Shown: one piece after another, positions 22,017 through 33,724 of the stretch
How positions within the stretch are numbered: position 1 is the first letter of the stretch
Layout: each line of letters starts with the position of its first letter
NCBI GenBank assembly: GCA_034509425.1
Contig: JAVTVJ010000984.1
Location: forward strand, 1-64,000
Length of the DNA: 64,000 nucleotides
Direction: 5' to 3'
DNA from: Eopsaltria australis
Taxonomy: Eukaryota > Chordata > Aves > Passeriformes > Petroicidae
The notes under the pieces: model-generated
The model's database searches: none
What the model was told of the DNA's origin: nothing
What the model saw: only the letters and a program-made list of their open reading frames with translations
Program-made: the position numbers and the translations under genes

Positions 22017-22710
22017 ACACATTTTGGAAGCAGGAGTTAATTCAGGTTCTGTGAAAACAGACCTGGGAACCCTTTAGCAATTCTATGGGGTTTGGCCATG
22101 ATTTCAAATGCAGCTGCTCTGTTTGGGGTTGCACAACAAAGCAAAGGCACTCGTCCATGGCTCAGATGATCCCTGTCCCAGGCTGGCACTGACACCAGAC
22201 CCAAACACAGCTGCAGGGTTTAGGAGAGAGCTTTGCTCTGCACATCCATCTTCTCATTTCTCTCCCTCTCTCCCTCTGGGAACAGCTGCAGTGGGAACTG
22301 AAACCCTAAAGTGATCCCAAGCAGGATCTCTCCTTAATGAGGCCTTGAGGTGTCCATTGAAGATGAACCTCAGGATGGAAAAACTGCTAACTAGTGTTCC
22401 TGCCCGAGGCTGGGATGGAGATAAATGAGGCCTCAGTCTCCCCCAGCTGCTGCATTCCCGTTTTCAGACATGAAGAGCAAGGCAGCATGTCCTGCTCTGG
22501 CAGACACCGCTGCCCTCCTTGCACTCCTCTGGGCACTTGAGAAGGACCAAGTGTGTCCCAGCTGTGCTCTGCAGGCTGACACTGCTGTGCCTTCAGAGGA
22601 ACAGCCTGTGCAGGAAAGCTCTGCTGGGTCCCCAGAGCTCCAGGCACAGCTCCCAGCAGAGGGGAGAGCCCTGGAGAGCTGCCAGACGTGCCGGGCGTGT
22701 TGGCACTGAC

Positions 22711-22759
22711 CTCTCCTCCAGTGGCCCTGGCGAGTCCTTTAGAAACGGCTCCAAAAGCC
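22711..22759 (-). CDS. PAK3L: PAK3-like glycine-loop exon (left)
   Basis: 49 bases encoding the second half of the P-loop (GAFGAVSKGLARATGGE). Donor GTCAGT, acceptor tctccag. Confidence 0.8.
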
Positions 22760-23589
22760 CTGGAGACAAAAGAGCAGAGAAGAAAGAAGCAGCGCTTGAG
22801 GCCCTGGCCGTGAAAGCCAGCCCAGACAGGAGATCTCTGCTGCCTGCAGCACTCACAAAACACCCGGGTGCATCCACCCTTCCAACAGCAGCGCAGCAGC
22901 CACCAGCCCTCTGCCATGCAAGGTGTGCAAGAGGAAACTGAGACCCAAGACGAGGGAAAAGGGCTGGAGCAAATCCCAAATGTCCACGCTGAGTTCCTTT
23001 AGTTCAGAACCTGGGGTGGGGGGTGGCTGTCTAAAGAGCTGGAAAAGAATGCATTTCATCCTTTTGCATTTCCTGCCTAAGAGCTGCAGGATCCACAAGG
23101 GCCCTGCCATCAGGCAGGTGATGCATTTTGCCCTCGAGGGCAGCAGCTCTGTGTCTCTTACTGAATGTATGGGCTCTGCTACCTGTGCTGAAAAGAGCCC
23201 TTATTAGTTCATCTCTGGTTTCTGTTTCTGAACCATTCTGTTGATAATCCTGACCGGTGGATATTTTTTGAATCAAAATATCAAAGAATTCTTGTTGAGA
23301 ACTATTTTCTGACAGTCACCAGAGGGTGAGTTGCTCTTTTGGGCAATCCAATTCCAGGAGGAGAAGATCTTCCAGGTGCTGCTCCTTGCTGCAGGCAGGA
23401 CCCTGCCAGCCTCAGGGGCCTTTGACGGTGCCTTCTGACCACAGGGATCAATTGTGATCAGGACTGGGAGACAGCAGGATCATACCCCAGTGTCTGAAGG
23501 TGTTTGGGGCTCTCCTGACTTCTCACTTGATGCTGCACCAGCCAAATCCCCAGGCCCTGCTTGTGCAGAAGTAACAGCCGTGCACTCAC

Positions 23590-23653
23590 CCTTGGCCAAT
23601 CTGCTCCAGTTCCAGGTATTTCTGGGCAGGCTCCCCCACACTCATGGCGCTGC
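23590..23653 (-). CDS. PAK3L: PAK3-like first kinase exon (left)
   Basis: 64 bases encoding SVGEPAQKYLELEQIGQG, the PAK kinase start. Canonical splice sites. Confidence 0.8.
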
Positions 23654-23944
23654 CTGAAAGAAACCACGTGGAAGACACTCCCTCCCAGATGGAGACCCCG
23701 CCTTGCAGCAGAGCCCAAAGGCAGCCCCAGTCCCTGGGGCCGTGAGCCCCTCGGTCTCAGCTGGGGAGGGACAATAAATGACACTGGGACATTGAGCTGC
23801 AGAGCAACCCTGGCTGCAGCTGATGCTGAGACACACACACAGCACCTGCTCTGGCAGCCAGGAACAGAGCAGACGTACTCAGCTGCACCAGGCACCGCTG
23901 CCCTCTCCCCTCTGGCTGCAGGGCTGTGCTGCTGTCAGAACCTT

Positions 23945-24413
23945 CAGCCCAGGATCCCGCAGTGGAGGGAGCTTCAGTGTCCTCTTCCCAAGCACAGGGA
24001 GCTTCAGTGTCCTCTTCCCAAGCACAGGGAGCTCCAGGGTGCTCTTCCCAAAACGCTGCAGGTTCTCCATCATCTTTCCAAGTCATGGGACATTCACCCT
24101 CCACTTCCCATGCCGGGAGATTTTCACCCTCCTCTTCCCAAGCCATAGGATGTCCTCTGTCCTCCTCCCATGCCTAGAGATGTCCCCTGTCCTCGTCCCA
24201 CGTCGTGGGAGCTTGGCCGTTGTATTCCCAAAGCGCGGGATGTTCGCCCTCGTCCCCCAGGACAGCGGGAAGTTCACTGTCATCTCCCGGCACAGAGGGA
24301 AGTTCACCATCGTCCCCCAGAACAGCGGGAAGGTCACTGCTCTCTTCCTCCTCTTTGGCCTCCTCTTTGGAAGCACAGGGAGCCAGAGGAGGTGTTGCTG
24401 CTGCTTCTGTGCC
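23945..24413 (-). CDS. PAK3L: PAK3-like acidic repeat exon (left)
   Basis: From an acceptor at 24414-24416 the minus frame runs through an Ala/Pro and Glu-rich part into about a dozen units of roughly ten residues, of the kind LPAVLGDDGE, later drifting to CAWEEDTEAP. The 3' limit is uncertain because I cannot identify a confident donor. The right arm has about seven units. No domain is recognised; it probably forms a flexible acidic region ahead of the kinase domain. Confidence 0.6.
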
Positions 24414-24464
24414 CTGGGGACAGACGGTGGCGTGAGGGACGGGAAGTTCTGTCTCAGGTCTCAC

Positions 24465-24491
24465 CTTATTTATCCTCAGCTGCACATCCAG
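24465..24491 (-). CDS. PAK3L: PAK3-like small N-terminal exon (left)
   Basis: Nine codons (LDVQLRINK) between gtgcag and GTGAGA, identical in the right arm at 48083-48109. Exon status is inferred from conserved splice sites. Confidence 0.5.
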
Positions 24492-24684
24492 CTGCACTGA
24501 GCAAAAATGGGATTGGGAGCTGCTCAAACCAGGAATGGGCTAAAGTGGACATTGCCACTTATTGTTGGGAATTGGATAGTCCACCATGGCTAAAGGCAGC
24601 AAGCAATCTCTTGCCTGCTAAACCAGAGCTGCAGCTCTCCAAAAGCTCCTCAGCAGAAAAGGAGAAAACTGCCGGGGATCCCTT

Positions 24685-24710
24685 TGCTGCTGCTGCTGCT
24701 GCTGCTGCAG
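24685..24710. repeat. (TGC)n/(CAG)n microsatellite (left)
   Basis: About eight trinucleotides; the right arm counterpart at 47862-47890 is interrupted. Confidence 0.85.
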
Positions 24711-24822
24711 AGGCACTGACAGGAACTTTCCTTCAGCCTCCCAGGCTGGCACTTGAGTGCCACACGCCAAGCTCACAACTTGCTGCACCATTCCCAACAC
24801 CAAAGGTCCCTTTCTCACTCAC

Positions 24823-24860
24823 TGAAGGAGAAGCTGCTTGGGATCCACGCATGAGGTGCC
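24823..24860 (-). CDS. PAK3L: PAK3-like candidate N-terminal exon (left)
   Basis: 38 bases between ccttgcag and GTGAGT; the twin is 47711-47748. Phase joins the exons on either side. No similarity recognised. Confidence 0.45.
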
Positions 24861-25324
24861 CTGCAAGGGGAGAGGGAACATGAACCAGATGCTGCTAGGA
24901 AAAACCTGCCTGTGGTGGGAACTCGCACAGAGCAAGGTAACCCCGAGAGAGAGCATTTTGCTTTCACAGCATCCCTCCAGGAGCCACAGTCCCTTCCCAC
25001 AGCAAGCAAGAGAATAGCACGAAAAATACTGGGCTGTGTCCATTCTTGGCTGGAGCAGCAAACGGAGGGAGTTCCAGGCTCCGCTGCCACAGACTCTCCC
25101 CTTGAGGGAACAGAACCCCCTGGCCTCATTCCAAATGCTGTGCACGCCCCGCTGGCTGCAGGCACCCCCTTTTCCAGCTGCAGCTGTTGGCAGGAGCTCT
25201 CCCAAAGCCACGGTGTCTTCATGGCAATTTGGTGACAAAGTCAGCTCAGTGCCAGTGGAAGAACAGAAAGCACACAGCGAGCCCAAAGCCACAGATGCTG
25301 CAGCCAGGGAAAACCTCGACTTAC

Positions 25325-25438
25325 GTGCCAGGTGGGGTAAAAAACACCCTGAATAAGCCACGGAGTACAGAGTGCAAAGGGCAGCAGCCACTTGCTGCAT
25401 CATTGTGACCGTGCTGCACACGTCTGCAGCCTGCAGCC
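25325..25438 (-). CDS. PAK3L: PAK3-like candidate first coding exon (left)
   Basis: 114 bases between tgcttgcag and GTAAGT, with a hydrophobic frame that could begin at an ATG-ATG pair. The right twin (47135-47248) has an extra upstream ATG where this copy reads ACG. The first coding exon is inferred. Confidence 0.4.
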
Positions 25439-25929
25439 CTGCAAGCACAGAAGGACACCCGTCAGGGGCTGGGCTGGCTGCTGGGAATGCCTCGGGCAGG
25501 AGGATTCTCCGGCAAGGAGCAGGCGCCCAGAGCTGCTCTGGACACCGAGGCCTCCGTGCCCCACAGCAACGGGAACACCACGGGGACGTGGCAACATTCC
25601 CGTGACATCACAGTAGCAGCTCCCGCAAAAACCGCCTGCAAGGTTCTCCTGTGTCACAAAGGAGCACAAAGAATCCTCCCGGGATACAGCCCATGGCTCA
25701 AAGGATCCAGAGGAACTCTGAAAATGCAGCAAACGAGGACACCCCAGAGCCCAGCCTGAACACTGAGGAGGAGCAAGGACAGGACCAAATCAAAGGAAAC
25801 TTGACGTTTAGTCACTGATGGCTCTGACTAAAACCAGCAAGGCTTGTTCCATCTGGGATCTTTGTCCTAGCTCTGAAAACAAGCAAGGTTTTCCACTCTA
25901 AATATACAGAACACAGGAACTGGGGAGGA

Positions 25930-26030
25930 GGTGGGATTAGGAAGGAGGAGGAGGAGGAGGTGGGAGAGAGGAAAAGGAGGAGCAGGAAGAGGAGGAGGAA
26001 AAACAGGAATAGAGGGAGAAGCAGGAGGTT
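25930..26030. repeat. GGA-rich low-complexity tract
   Basis: Purine tract upstream of zinc-finger c. It creates long glutamate/serine shadow frames and has a counterpart at 46540-46640. Confidence 0.7.
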
Positions 26031-26843
26031 CCAGTGCCCCCTGTGTCCGGAGCACCCCCAGACCCGAGAGCTTTGCCCCCACCACATCCGGCAGGTGAGC
26101 GGGGAGGGGGAGCTCATTCCAAATCTCTTGGGGGGTCCCTGAGCAGCATTTTTTCTTGGCGGGGCTTTGGAGCTCGCAGATTCCAGAATCGAGCCCCAAA
26201 TATCGTTAAGGGCCCCTGGGAGGGTTTCATTTTGAATGGCAGGATTTTGGATTCTGAGGGACTCCAAAGCTGAGCCACAAATGCGCCTTTGGGGGATATT
26301 TTTGTGACCCCATGTGGTGATGGCCTGGTTCTGGGATGGGAGTAGGACATCAGAATTGAGGATCCCCCAGGAGGGCAGTAGAGGGGAATCCCTGGATCCT
26401 CTGGAGTGGGGTGAGGGGAGAGGGACAATTCCGGAGCTGGGGGACCCCCGGCAGCCTGGAGTAGGGGGAAGCCTGGAAAGGAGGAACTCCTGGTATCCAT
26501 GATATCCCAAAATACATAAGCAGAGTAGAAGGGATGTCTGGGACCCTAAAAACCCCTGGATGAGCCCTAAGCAAGACCCTGGAGAATGGGAACCCCTGGA
26601 GCCACGGGACCCCCATCATCCCAGGGAAGGGAAACCTCTGGAACCCCAAAGTGAAGAGACCAGAGAAGGAGAACACCTGGGACGGTTTTTTGGGCTGTAT
26701 CTTGATATTTTGGAGATTTTCATGGACACAAGACACTGGCTGAGTTCTAGAGATGAACTTGGGCAGGAGAAATCCCCAGCCCAAGGCGCTCCCAGCTTGC
26801 TTTCCCCTAAAACCAGGATTTGCCATTCCCAAGCCTTGGCCAG

Positions 26844-27246
26844 ATGGAGGAGGAGGAAAAGCCCCAGAGATGCTGCACGAGGAGGGGCTGCAAAGCCAGC
26901 CCAGGGAGCTGCGAGGAGGAAAGACCCTCCCTGTGCTGGGAAGGCGGCCGTAGATCCAGGCAGAGCTCAGAGCTGGGGGAGAAGCCTCAGGGTGGGGAGA
27001 AGCCTGAGGAACACTGGGAGCTTGGAATGTGGGAAGAGCTTCGGGGGGAGTTCCAGCCATCAGAGGATCCTCAATGGGGAACAGCCCCATGAGTGTGGGG
27101 AATGCTGAAAGATCTTCAGGTGGAGCTCCAACCTGTGGGCACACCAGCACATCCACAGCAGGGAGAGGCTCTGTGAGTGCCCCCAGTGTGGGAAGAGATT
27201 CTCCAGGAGTTTTCACTTGACCCAACACCAACGGAGGCACCAGTAA
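26844..27246 (+). pseudogene. C2H2 zinc-finger pseudogene c (left arm)
   Basis: Begins like the other family members ([10 protein letters not shown]...) but loses frame after the linker near 26995, keeps only three recognisable fingers, and has a TGA in the second (gaatgctgaaag replacing the usual cysteine codon). Its twin in the right arm, 45328-45711, shares the same TGA, so it was dead before the inverted duplication. A non-coding exon upstream ends at 26094 with a good donor. Confidence 0.8.
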
Positions 27247-27339
27247 GAGAATCCCTGTGAGTGCCCCGAGTGCAGGAAGAGCTTTGTGCGCTGCTCCAGC
27301 TCCATCCCCCATGGGAGGATCCGCATTGGATGATAATTG

Positions 27340-27580
27340 AATATCTGCCATGGGTCTGGCTCTTAATCTTGCCAAAGACAATGGAAAAAGCAATACCCTT
27401 GACATCAGCAGTTCCAAATGGTATTTCTTTCTTTCCCCATTCATTCTTTCTACCTGACCTGAGCTCTGGGGGTGCTGGGGGTTTTGGAGGTGCCATTGTA
27501 TTCCTAAAGCAGCCACAACCCCCTGCAGGATGTTTCCTCTAAAATGAGTTCCCCTCTCTGAATCTGTTGCTTCCACAATC
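27340..27580 (-). pseudogene. Retroviral integrase fragment joined to zinc-finger 3' sequence
   Basis: The minus frame reads the middle of a retroviral integrase core, including PQSSGQVERMNG, where the catalytic Glu precedes RMN. It then continues into reverse-complement zinc-finger 3' sequence at about 27335 without a stop. The junction marks the inner end of the left inverted arm. The related full stretch is in unit C (60500-61290). Confidence 0.7.
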
Positions 27581-27789
27581 CCTTACCTTTGAATTCTTGG
27601 TTCTAAAAATACCTTAAGAACTGATCCAGTGGTGGCTGCAGCAGTGGGAAATGCTTGTGCCAGCCTGTGAGCTGCCACGCTGTTAGCAGAAGATATTGAA
27701 GCCTTGGTGCTCAGGGCATTTCAGTGCCAGGCTCTTGCAAGCACACCCAGCTGCGGGGTTTGAGCTGAGCATAGGGGCGGTGACCTGCG

Positions 27790-29905
27790 CTTTGTGTCAT
27801 TCCCTTTCCTTAACAACAGCGTGTCTTGGGACTCTATTCCCTTGTGCTGCCCTTGCAGACCCTTCCATTCACACATTTTCTCCCTCAGGCCAGGGAATGT
27901 CTCCTCAATCTCTCCCATCCCGGGTCTGCAGCTCTGTCACTTGAATGCAGTCATGGGTTTCTTCCCAGCCCCCCTGTCCAGGGCCCTTCACACAGGAGGC
28001 TGGGTTCAACCCTTCCCCTCTCCTCAATTCTAAATCCTCCTGTTCCATTGAACAAGTTTCATACTGTAATAACCCAGCACTGCTCATCCATGTAGAGGCT
28101 CTTTTGGTTCTCAAAACTTGAACTTGATGCCAGACTTGAACAACAGGAGATCCTTGTGCCTTCAGGTTTGGGCCTCAGTTGCCATTGAAGCTGTGGCTGC
28201 ACAATTGTGCAGACAATGAGGCCACTCTCTGGCCACTGGGTTAAACATTTTAGCACAAGAATTCCTTTGGCATGGCCCTGTTTAACATCCACATGCAATT
28301 CAAATTCCTTTTCCCTATCTGGGAGAGGCAGGGCAGGAGGCTCAGTTAATGTGCTTTTTAACCCTTGGCAGTTCTGCTTTCCTCCTGGTGTCCATCCATG
28401 CAGTTTCTTGCCTGGCAGGACAGGAGTGTTGTAGGGAGAGATGGCAGGCTCCAAAAGCCCTGCCTTTAGCAGGGACTCAATCCCAGGCTGTGACCCCTTC
28501 CTTGCCTGCCTTGGAACAGGGTATTGCTTTTAGACACCACTTGTGCTGGTTGCTTGAAAGTAATTGGGAGAGGCTCCATCTCTAATTTTCCCTATTTCCC
28601 TGGAGCTGCCCACACTTCTGGGTTCACTTCAGCAGAGGCCTTGCAGACATTTGACACAGAGATACAACAGCATCAGCCTCTGTATCACATTTTACAATAT
28701 TAATTTCTATTTCAACATTAGCAATTAAATCCTTACCCAGTAAATTACAGTCACCATTAGGAGCAAACAGAAATTCATGTGTTTCAAATCTCTCCCACAT
28801 CTACTAATAATGGATGAATAAAACACAACTGCTCATTTTTCCCACTTAGACCGTGAATGATCAAAGAACTTCCTGACAATTTCCACCTTTAGGACTAAGA
28901 TTCAGAGTGAATCCAGAGGCCCCTGGGTCTATCAGGAAAGGCCTCCTCTCGATCCAGAGCCACCCTGAATGTTCTCAAGGGCTCCAGTGTGGTGGGTTCC
29001 TGGTGTAATGGGAGCTCTGACACCCCAAACAATCCATGTCCATCAAGGGGTGGACTTGCTGCTCGTGAGGGTGCTCCTGTCTCTGCTTCCAGTGTCCTTG
29101 TGGCGTGCAGATGGAACCCTGATTCCTTGCCAGGGGCTGTTTGGGTGGGCTCTCCCCTGCCGAGGAGGGCAATGCCTCTGCCAGGTGCTTGTGGCCGAGG
29201 CCGTCCCCTGGGTGCTGGGGCCCCCTTGGGCCCTGCGGTTCATCCCTCAGGGGCTGTAGAAACTCTGCCACGGCCTTTGCCTTCACCTTGGCCTTTTCCT
29301 CCTCCCTTCTTGCATTCAGCTGCTGTGCCTTTGTGACCAAGTCCTGCAGGGGCTTCTTCTGCCACTGCTGCAGCCCCCCCTCAGTGCCTGCGGGTGCTCA
29401 TCCTGTGACAGCTGCTGAGCTTTCTGCAAAATCACTCGTTTCTCCAGTGACCCAGAAAAGATCCTTCAAAGAAAATCCTGAGCCTTCCATGAGTAATCCA
29501 CTTTTCCCAGCTATTCCTTCCTCCTCCTTATTCTCCCCCTCCCCTCCACACCCCGTATCCCAGAGCCAGTCCCTGTCCTGCCGCAGTGTCCAAAGGCGGC
29601 CCCCCCGGCGGGCAGGGCCGGCAGCTCCACGGGGCCGGGCAGGCGGCCGGGGCGTCCCGCAGCCTCCTGGGGGCCGGGGGCCACTGCCGGCCGTGCCCGG
29701 GGGGTGCTGGGGTCAGGCAGTGCCCGGCGCTGAGCCCCGGCTGCCCCACAGCCCCGGCCCGGCCCCGCAGCTCCGCACAGGCCCCCAGCCCGTGCTCCCG
29801 GTCCCGCACCTCTGTGCCCGGTCCTGCCGCTGCCCAGCACAGAGAAACCCCCTGAAATCCTGACCTCCTTTTCCTGTCCTGGAAACTGGTTCCTAGATGC
29901 AACAG
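27790..29905 (-). mobile_element. Retroviral relic, unit B (inverted)
   Basis: Same content as unit A in reverse orientation: GC-rich start (29510-29900), gag (28975-29340), protease (about 28640-28930, DTG-type motif near 28930), reverse transcriptase start (28390-28600) and RNase H start (28190-28350). It sits directly next to zinc-finger fragment f, as unit A sits next to zinc-finger a. Confidence 0.75.
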
Positions 29906-29919
29906 CTCTAGGGGAAGAG

Positions 29920-30533
29920 GGAGGCAGGGATCAATGCTGGGCCTGGGGGAAAGAGAGGAAGGGATGGAGGAGTAGGGTTGAAGTTCAAAATCGTCGAACG
30001 ATTCCTGGGGGAAGAGAAGGTGGGATTATGCAGGAGAAGAAGGAATAGCAGGAGCAAGAGAAGTGTGAGGCAGAGTAGGGACACAGGAGGAGGAGGAGGA
30101 GGACAAAGTACAGGAAGAGGAGCCATCACAAAATTCCAGCACTTTCTGTATCTGCAGTCTCCCCCCAACCCCAGGAGCGTTGCCCCACACATCCAGCAGG
30201 GGAGGGGGATCTATGATTTTCTGGGGGGTGAATCTTGGTGTTTCTGAGCTTAATTGGGCTAAATGTTGTTGCTTAAGGTTTTTTGGGGTGCTGAATCTTC
30301 CTATGTTGGAGGGAGTTTTGGGGTGCATCTTGTTGGTTTGTGAGTTTTGGATGCCTTTCTTGATATTTGGGGGACTTCTGGGCTGAATGTTGGTGTTTTG
30401 GAGGTTTTAGGGACACAAGATTTCCAGTGACTTCCTGAGATGGACTTGGGCAGGAAGAACCCCCAACCCAAGTTGTTCACACTTTCTTTTTGCCCCCCCC
30501 AACCAGAATTTGTCATTCCCAAGGCGTGGCCGG
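29920..30533 (+). other. Upstream region of zinc-finger fragment f
   Basis: Reverse complement of the upstream region of zinc-finger a (6904-7520), nearly unchanged, including the acceptor (ccaaccag) at about 30506. Confidence 0.6.
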
Positions 30534-30688
30534 ATGGAGGAGGAGGAAAAGTCGTGGAGATCCCGCACAAGGAGGGGCTGCAAACCCAGCCCAGGGAGCT
30601 GCGAGGAGAAAGGACCCTCCCTGTGCCAGGAAGGCGGTCGGAGATGCAGGCAGAGCTCAGAGCTGGGGGAGAAGCCTCATGGTGGGGA
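30534..30688 (+). pseudogene. Zinc-finger gene f, cut by LTR
   Basis: The first about 52 codons of a zinc-finger gene nearly identical to gene a, starting at the ATG at 30534. Coding sequence stops exactly where the LTR begins (30689), before the first finger. The rest of the gene is not found on the other side of the retrovirus. Confidence 0.85.
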
Positions 30689-31378
30689 TGTTAGGAATGA
30701 AGAAAAATAAAAAAACCTACCCAATTTAAGGTTAGGCAACGATGGAATTTTATTTCGTGCCCGAGGGTTCGGACGCGCAAAGCCACGATCGAAATGGAGA
30801 CAGTACCAAGCCCGGGATTGGAACTGGGTGAACGCAGATCTGACCTCTATCGCGTCAGACCTCCCTCCGTTCACCCCGACTGCTTCTAACAGCTGGTGTA
30901 TATACAGTTTTGACCGAGAAGTCCGGATTTTGGGTATTGTTTCTGTCACTCAGCATATTCATGAAGCATGCTATTCATGAAACTGAGGTGGACAAAAACG
31001 CATCCTGTGCCTGATGGATTTTTCATCATCCGGGGGTGTTATCTGGTGGTTCGTGATGTTCTTTATCTCGGTCCGATCTGGTCGTTAACACTTGAGCTGG
31101 GAGGGGATTTTTGGAGATGGTGGATCAGTTCTGCCATCAGCTCTGCCGGGAAGTTCTCCTTGGAAATGTAGATATCAGGAGTCGACTGAATGTTTTCTTG
31201 ATGTGCTGCCGTTCTCTGTAATGCTGTCTTTGGGATGTAAATCAGTTCCCTGGGCAGGCCATAATTCTTTTCTTGGGCAGGCTCTGCTTGTTCTAAAACT
31301 GGTTACAACTAAACCTTTTTTACTATATATTTTGATATTACATATTTGAGCACGAATTTCCCACTTTTATTTATAACA
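30689..31378 (-). repeat. 3' LTR of endogenous retrovirus 2
   Basis: Begins TG and ends CA in the plus orientation (and therefore also on the minus strand). Contains AATAAA at 30749-30754 on the minus strand. Shares long stretches with 36622-37253, such as catattcatgaagcatgct. Confidence 0.85.
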
Positions 31379-31394
31379 ATTCCCCCCTCTTTTT
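31379..31394 (-). other. Polypurine tract of endogenous retrovirus 2
   Basis: Minus strand aaaaagaggggggaat abuts the 3' LTR, the usual plus-strand priming site. Confidence 0.75.
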
Positions 31395-31499
31395 AATTGG
31401 TAACATTAATTCGTGCTCAGAATATAAAAAAACATTTTTACAAATATTTATACTTCATTTTTCATTGGTTTTTATTTGTTTCTCGAATTTCATTAGAGC

Positions 31500-33640
31500 T
31501 TCTGTTGCTATACTACTTTCTTTTTCTTTTTTTCAATTTCATAATTTTTGAGATATTTGTGGGATGTCTTATCTTTCTTGGGGCTAATTCTGGATCTATT
31601 GGTATTGCTGCTGCTTGCATGCCCTGTACCAGAGAATGGATTAGCTGGATAAAACACGGAATCAGACATGGCATAAATATTATTCTTGCTACTGAGCATA
31701 ATATGTAGAATATAATTCTTTTCTATCATGCTCTTTCGAATAAATTGTCCCACCATGTTGTTTGTAAGATAGAATTCCATTTTTGGACTGGGACATGGGC
31801 CACTTTTTTGATTTCTGCCGCAAGGCCTCTAATAGTCTTACCATAGTCATTTATTTCAATGCAGCATTCAGATTCATTGAACTTCTCACAGACTCCCCCT
31901 TCCTCTGCTAATAGATAGTCTAGGGCAATCCTGTTTTGATATACAAATGCCCGCATTTGAGAGTGCTGTGTTGCCAGGAGCTCTAGTGCATCTGAGGTGT
32001 GATTTGATACTACCTCTACTACAGCTTGGAGCCTAATTAACCTGTTAAGCAGATATATCGGGGTCCGATATCCGTAGCTCCCGTCCTGGGCCCATGTGGC
32101 AGGACTATAGTATTCTATGATTCTCTCTGCAGGCCAGTCTTCTTCTCCTCACTTTTGATTACCCCCTGCTATAGGTAGCTCTTTGTTAATTTCTCTTTTT
32201 TTCCTGTTCAAGGTTTCATACAGGGGTGCCTCTAGGAGGCTGTTCCTTGATTTCGGAAGTGTGAAAAATGAGGGCCGAATCATGCCTAAAGTACATGAAC
32301 CTTTCTATTTACGGGGTAGTTCACTGTATGCCTTCCTGCCACATATCCAGTATACGCCATTGGGGGCTTTCCAATTTACCTTCTGGTTTTCTGGTTCCTG
32401 CCAATATTTTCTCAGATTTTCCAGGGAATGGAAAGGGTTAGCTCCAGTGCTTTTGTACCAACACAGGTTAATGTTACTATCCCATTCACAGCTTGTATTT
32501 TTCTCCTGACTCCAATATCCAGCCGGTTTTTCAGGCTGCCAGATTTTACTTTGGTCATTTGAGTTGACTGTGAGAGTGGAGATACAGGGAGTATATTCCA
32601 CTACTTCAGTGTATTCTTTACCTTCGCGGCTGACACAAATTATTCCGATCACTCTTTGATGTAAAATCCAACCCTCGGATCTCTGAATAGATCTGGGGGT
32701 TTGTTCTAGATTCCATTTTAGAAGCTGCTTTGGAGTTAACCCTTCTCTTTTCCAAGGCCATTTTTCTGCTGATTTTAATCCTTCGCAAATCTAGCAATTA
32801 GACAACCCTAGTTCAGTAGCAATTTCTTGCATTAAATCAATAAGCTACTTGTTTAATACTATGTTCTGGGTCCATTCCCTCTTTGTTTCTCAAAAAGCAA
32901 AATGTCCTTCCATATGACAAGCATGCTTGATTATCCTTTGCATACTTCACATTCTGTCCTACCCAGTAAGGTTTGCCTTCTATTACACATATACTTAATT
33001 TAGAGTTATCATAGCATTTATGGTTAACTTGAAAATATCCTAAAAACACTGATTTCATTTGTTCACCAACCCATACTGTCTGATTACACAGTTTACATTC
33101 TGATATATGCTCAAGTTCTACATTTTTTTTTGTCTTTTATGGTTTATATTACTTCGGACCAGGAGCTTTGGGTGCTTGTATTTGGATCTTGCATTCCAGA
33201 GGAAGCAATTTACTTCGTTGTTCAATTTGCAAATCCCATATCGAGTGCCGTTAATCTCGCAGGGCCCTCTCAGCTTTCCATTTTCACAGTGTCTTAGGGT
33301 CCAATTAGTGCAGTCTGGGGACAGGCTTTGGCCTTCCCGAGGGGGCATTTTACACAACTTACATTCTGTGGTTAAGTTTTGCTCCCTCGTTTGGGCCTGA
33401 CTCTCAGTTTGCAAACTGATTGTCTGGTATATGAGTAGGCTCAGGATCATCAGGGGCCTCCATAGGTGCACTCCTCTGCCGACGCCTCTGCCCAATGGGT
33501 TGCCACCAGCGGCGGGGTAAGCCGTCTTCACGGCAGCAGGAGTATTCTTCCAGGCCCCTGGCATAGATCCGAGTAGCATACCGCCTTTTATATGTCTCCA
33601 CCGAGAGAATTTGACTGAGTCAGTGCTGCAGGGCACTCTG
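31500..33640 (-). pseudogene. Env relic of endogenous retrovirus 2
   Basis: Several broken frames in order. 33118-33636 has an N-terminal basic part, a hydrophobic signal segment and a cysteine-rich, N-glycosylation-site-rich surface part. 32305-32652 continues the surface subunit. 31726-31956 is the transmembrane subunit with a CX6CC motif next to the immunosuppressive-like region, as in gammaretroviral envelopes. Stops and frame changes separate them, so no envelope protein can be made from this sequence. Confidence 0.75.
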
Positions 33641-33724
33641 TTTGACCGTCAGCACTCGATAGTTAAAATTTGAGCTTGTGAGTCTAATTCTCCCCTCACC
33701 CCCTTTGTGAAAATCTGGAACTAC

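Larger units (their letters stand above)
17793..25438 (-). pseudogene. PAK3L: PAK3-like serine/threonine kinase, left copy, one stop codon
   Basis: Multi-exon gene on the minus strand. Kinase exons: 23590-23653 (ends IGQG), 22711-22759 (glycine-rich loop), 21537-21646 (VAIKK lysine), 20635-20752, 20142-20241 (catalytic HRDLKS loop), 19525-19721 (DFG to APE), 18482-18619 and 17941-18030 (tail with SSLTPLIAAAK). The product would be a group I PAK-type kinase domain that phosphorylates Ser/Thr. Candidate N-terminal exons: 25325-25438, 24823-24860, 24465-24491 and an acidic repeat exon starting at 24413. No CRIB domain is seen. Defects: codon 15 of the lysine exon is TGA (21602-21604) where the right copy has CGA, and the donor after 20635 is GG instead of GT. 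Everything else is open. The single stop looks like a CpG transition, so loss may be recent. Confidence 0.85.
16710..27335. repeat. Left arm of large inverted duplication
   Basis: Matches 45238-55405 in reverse orientation across the zinc-finger 3' region, repeat R, the whole PAK3-like gene with its 3' untranslated region and poly(A) signal, and the zinc-finger c pseudogene. All eight kinase exons have identical lengths in both arms except for the early stop in the right last exon. The inner end is at about 27335, where zinc-finger sequence stops and an integrase fragment begins. Confidence 0.85.
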
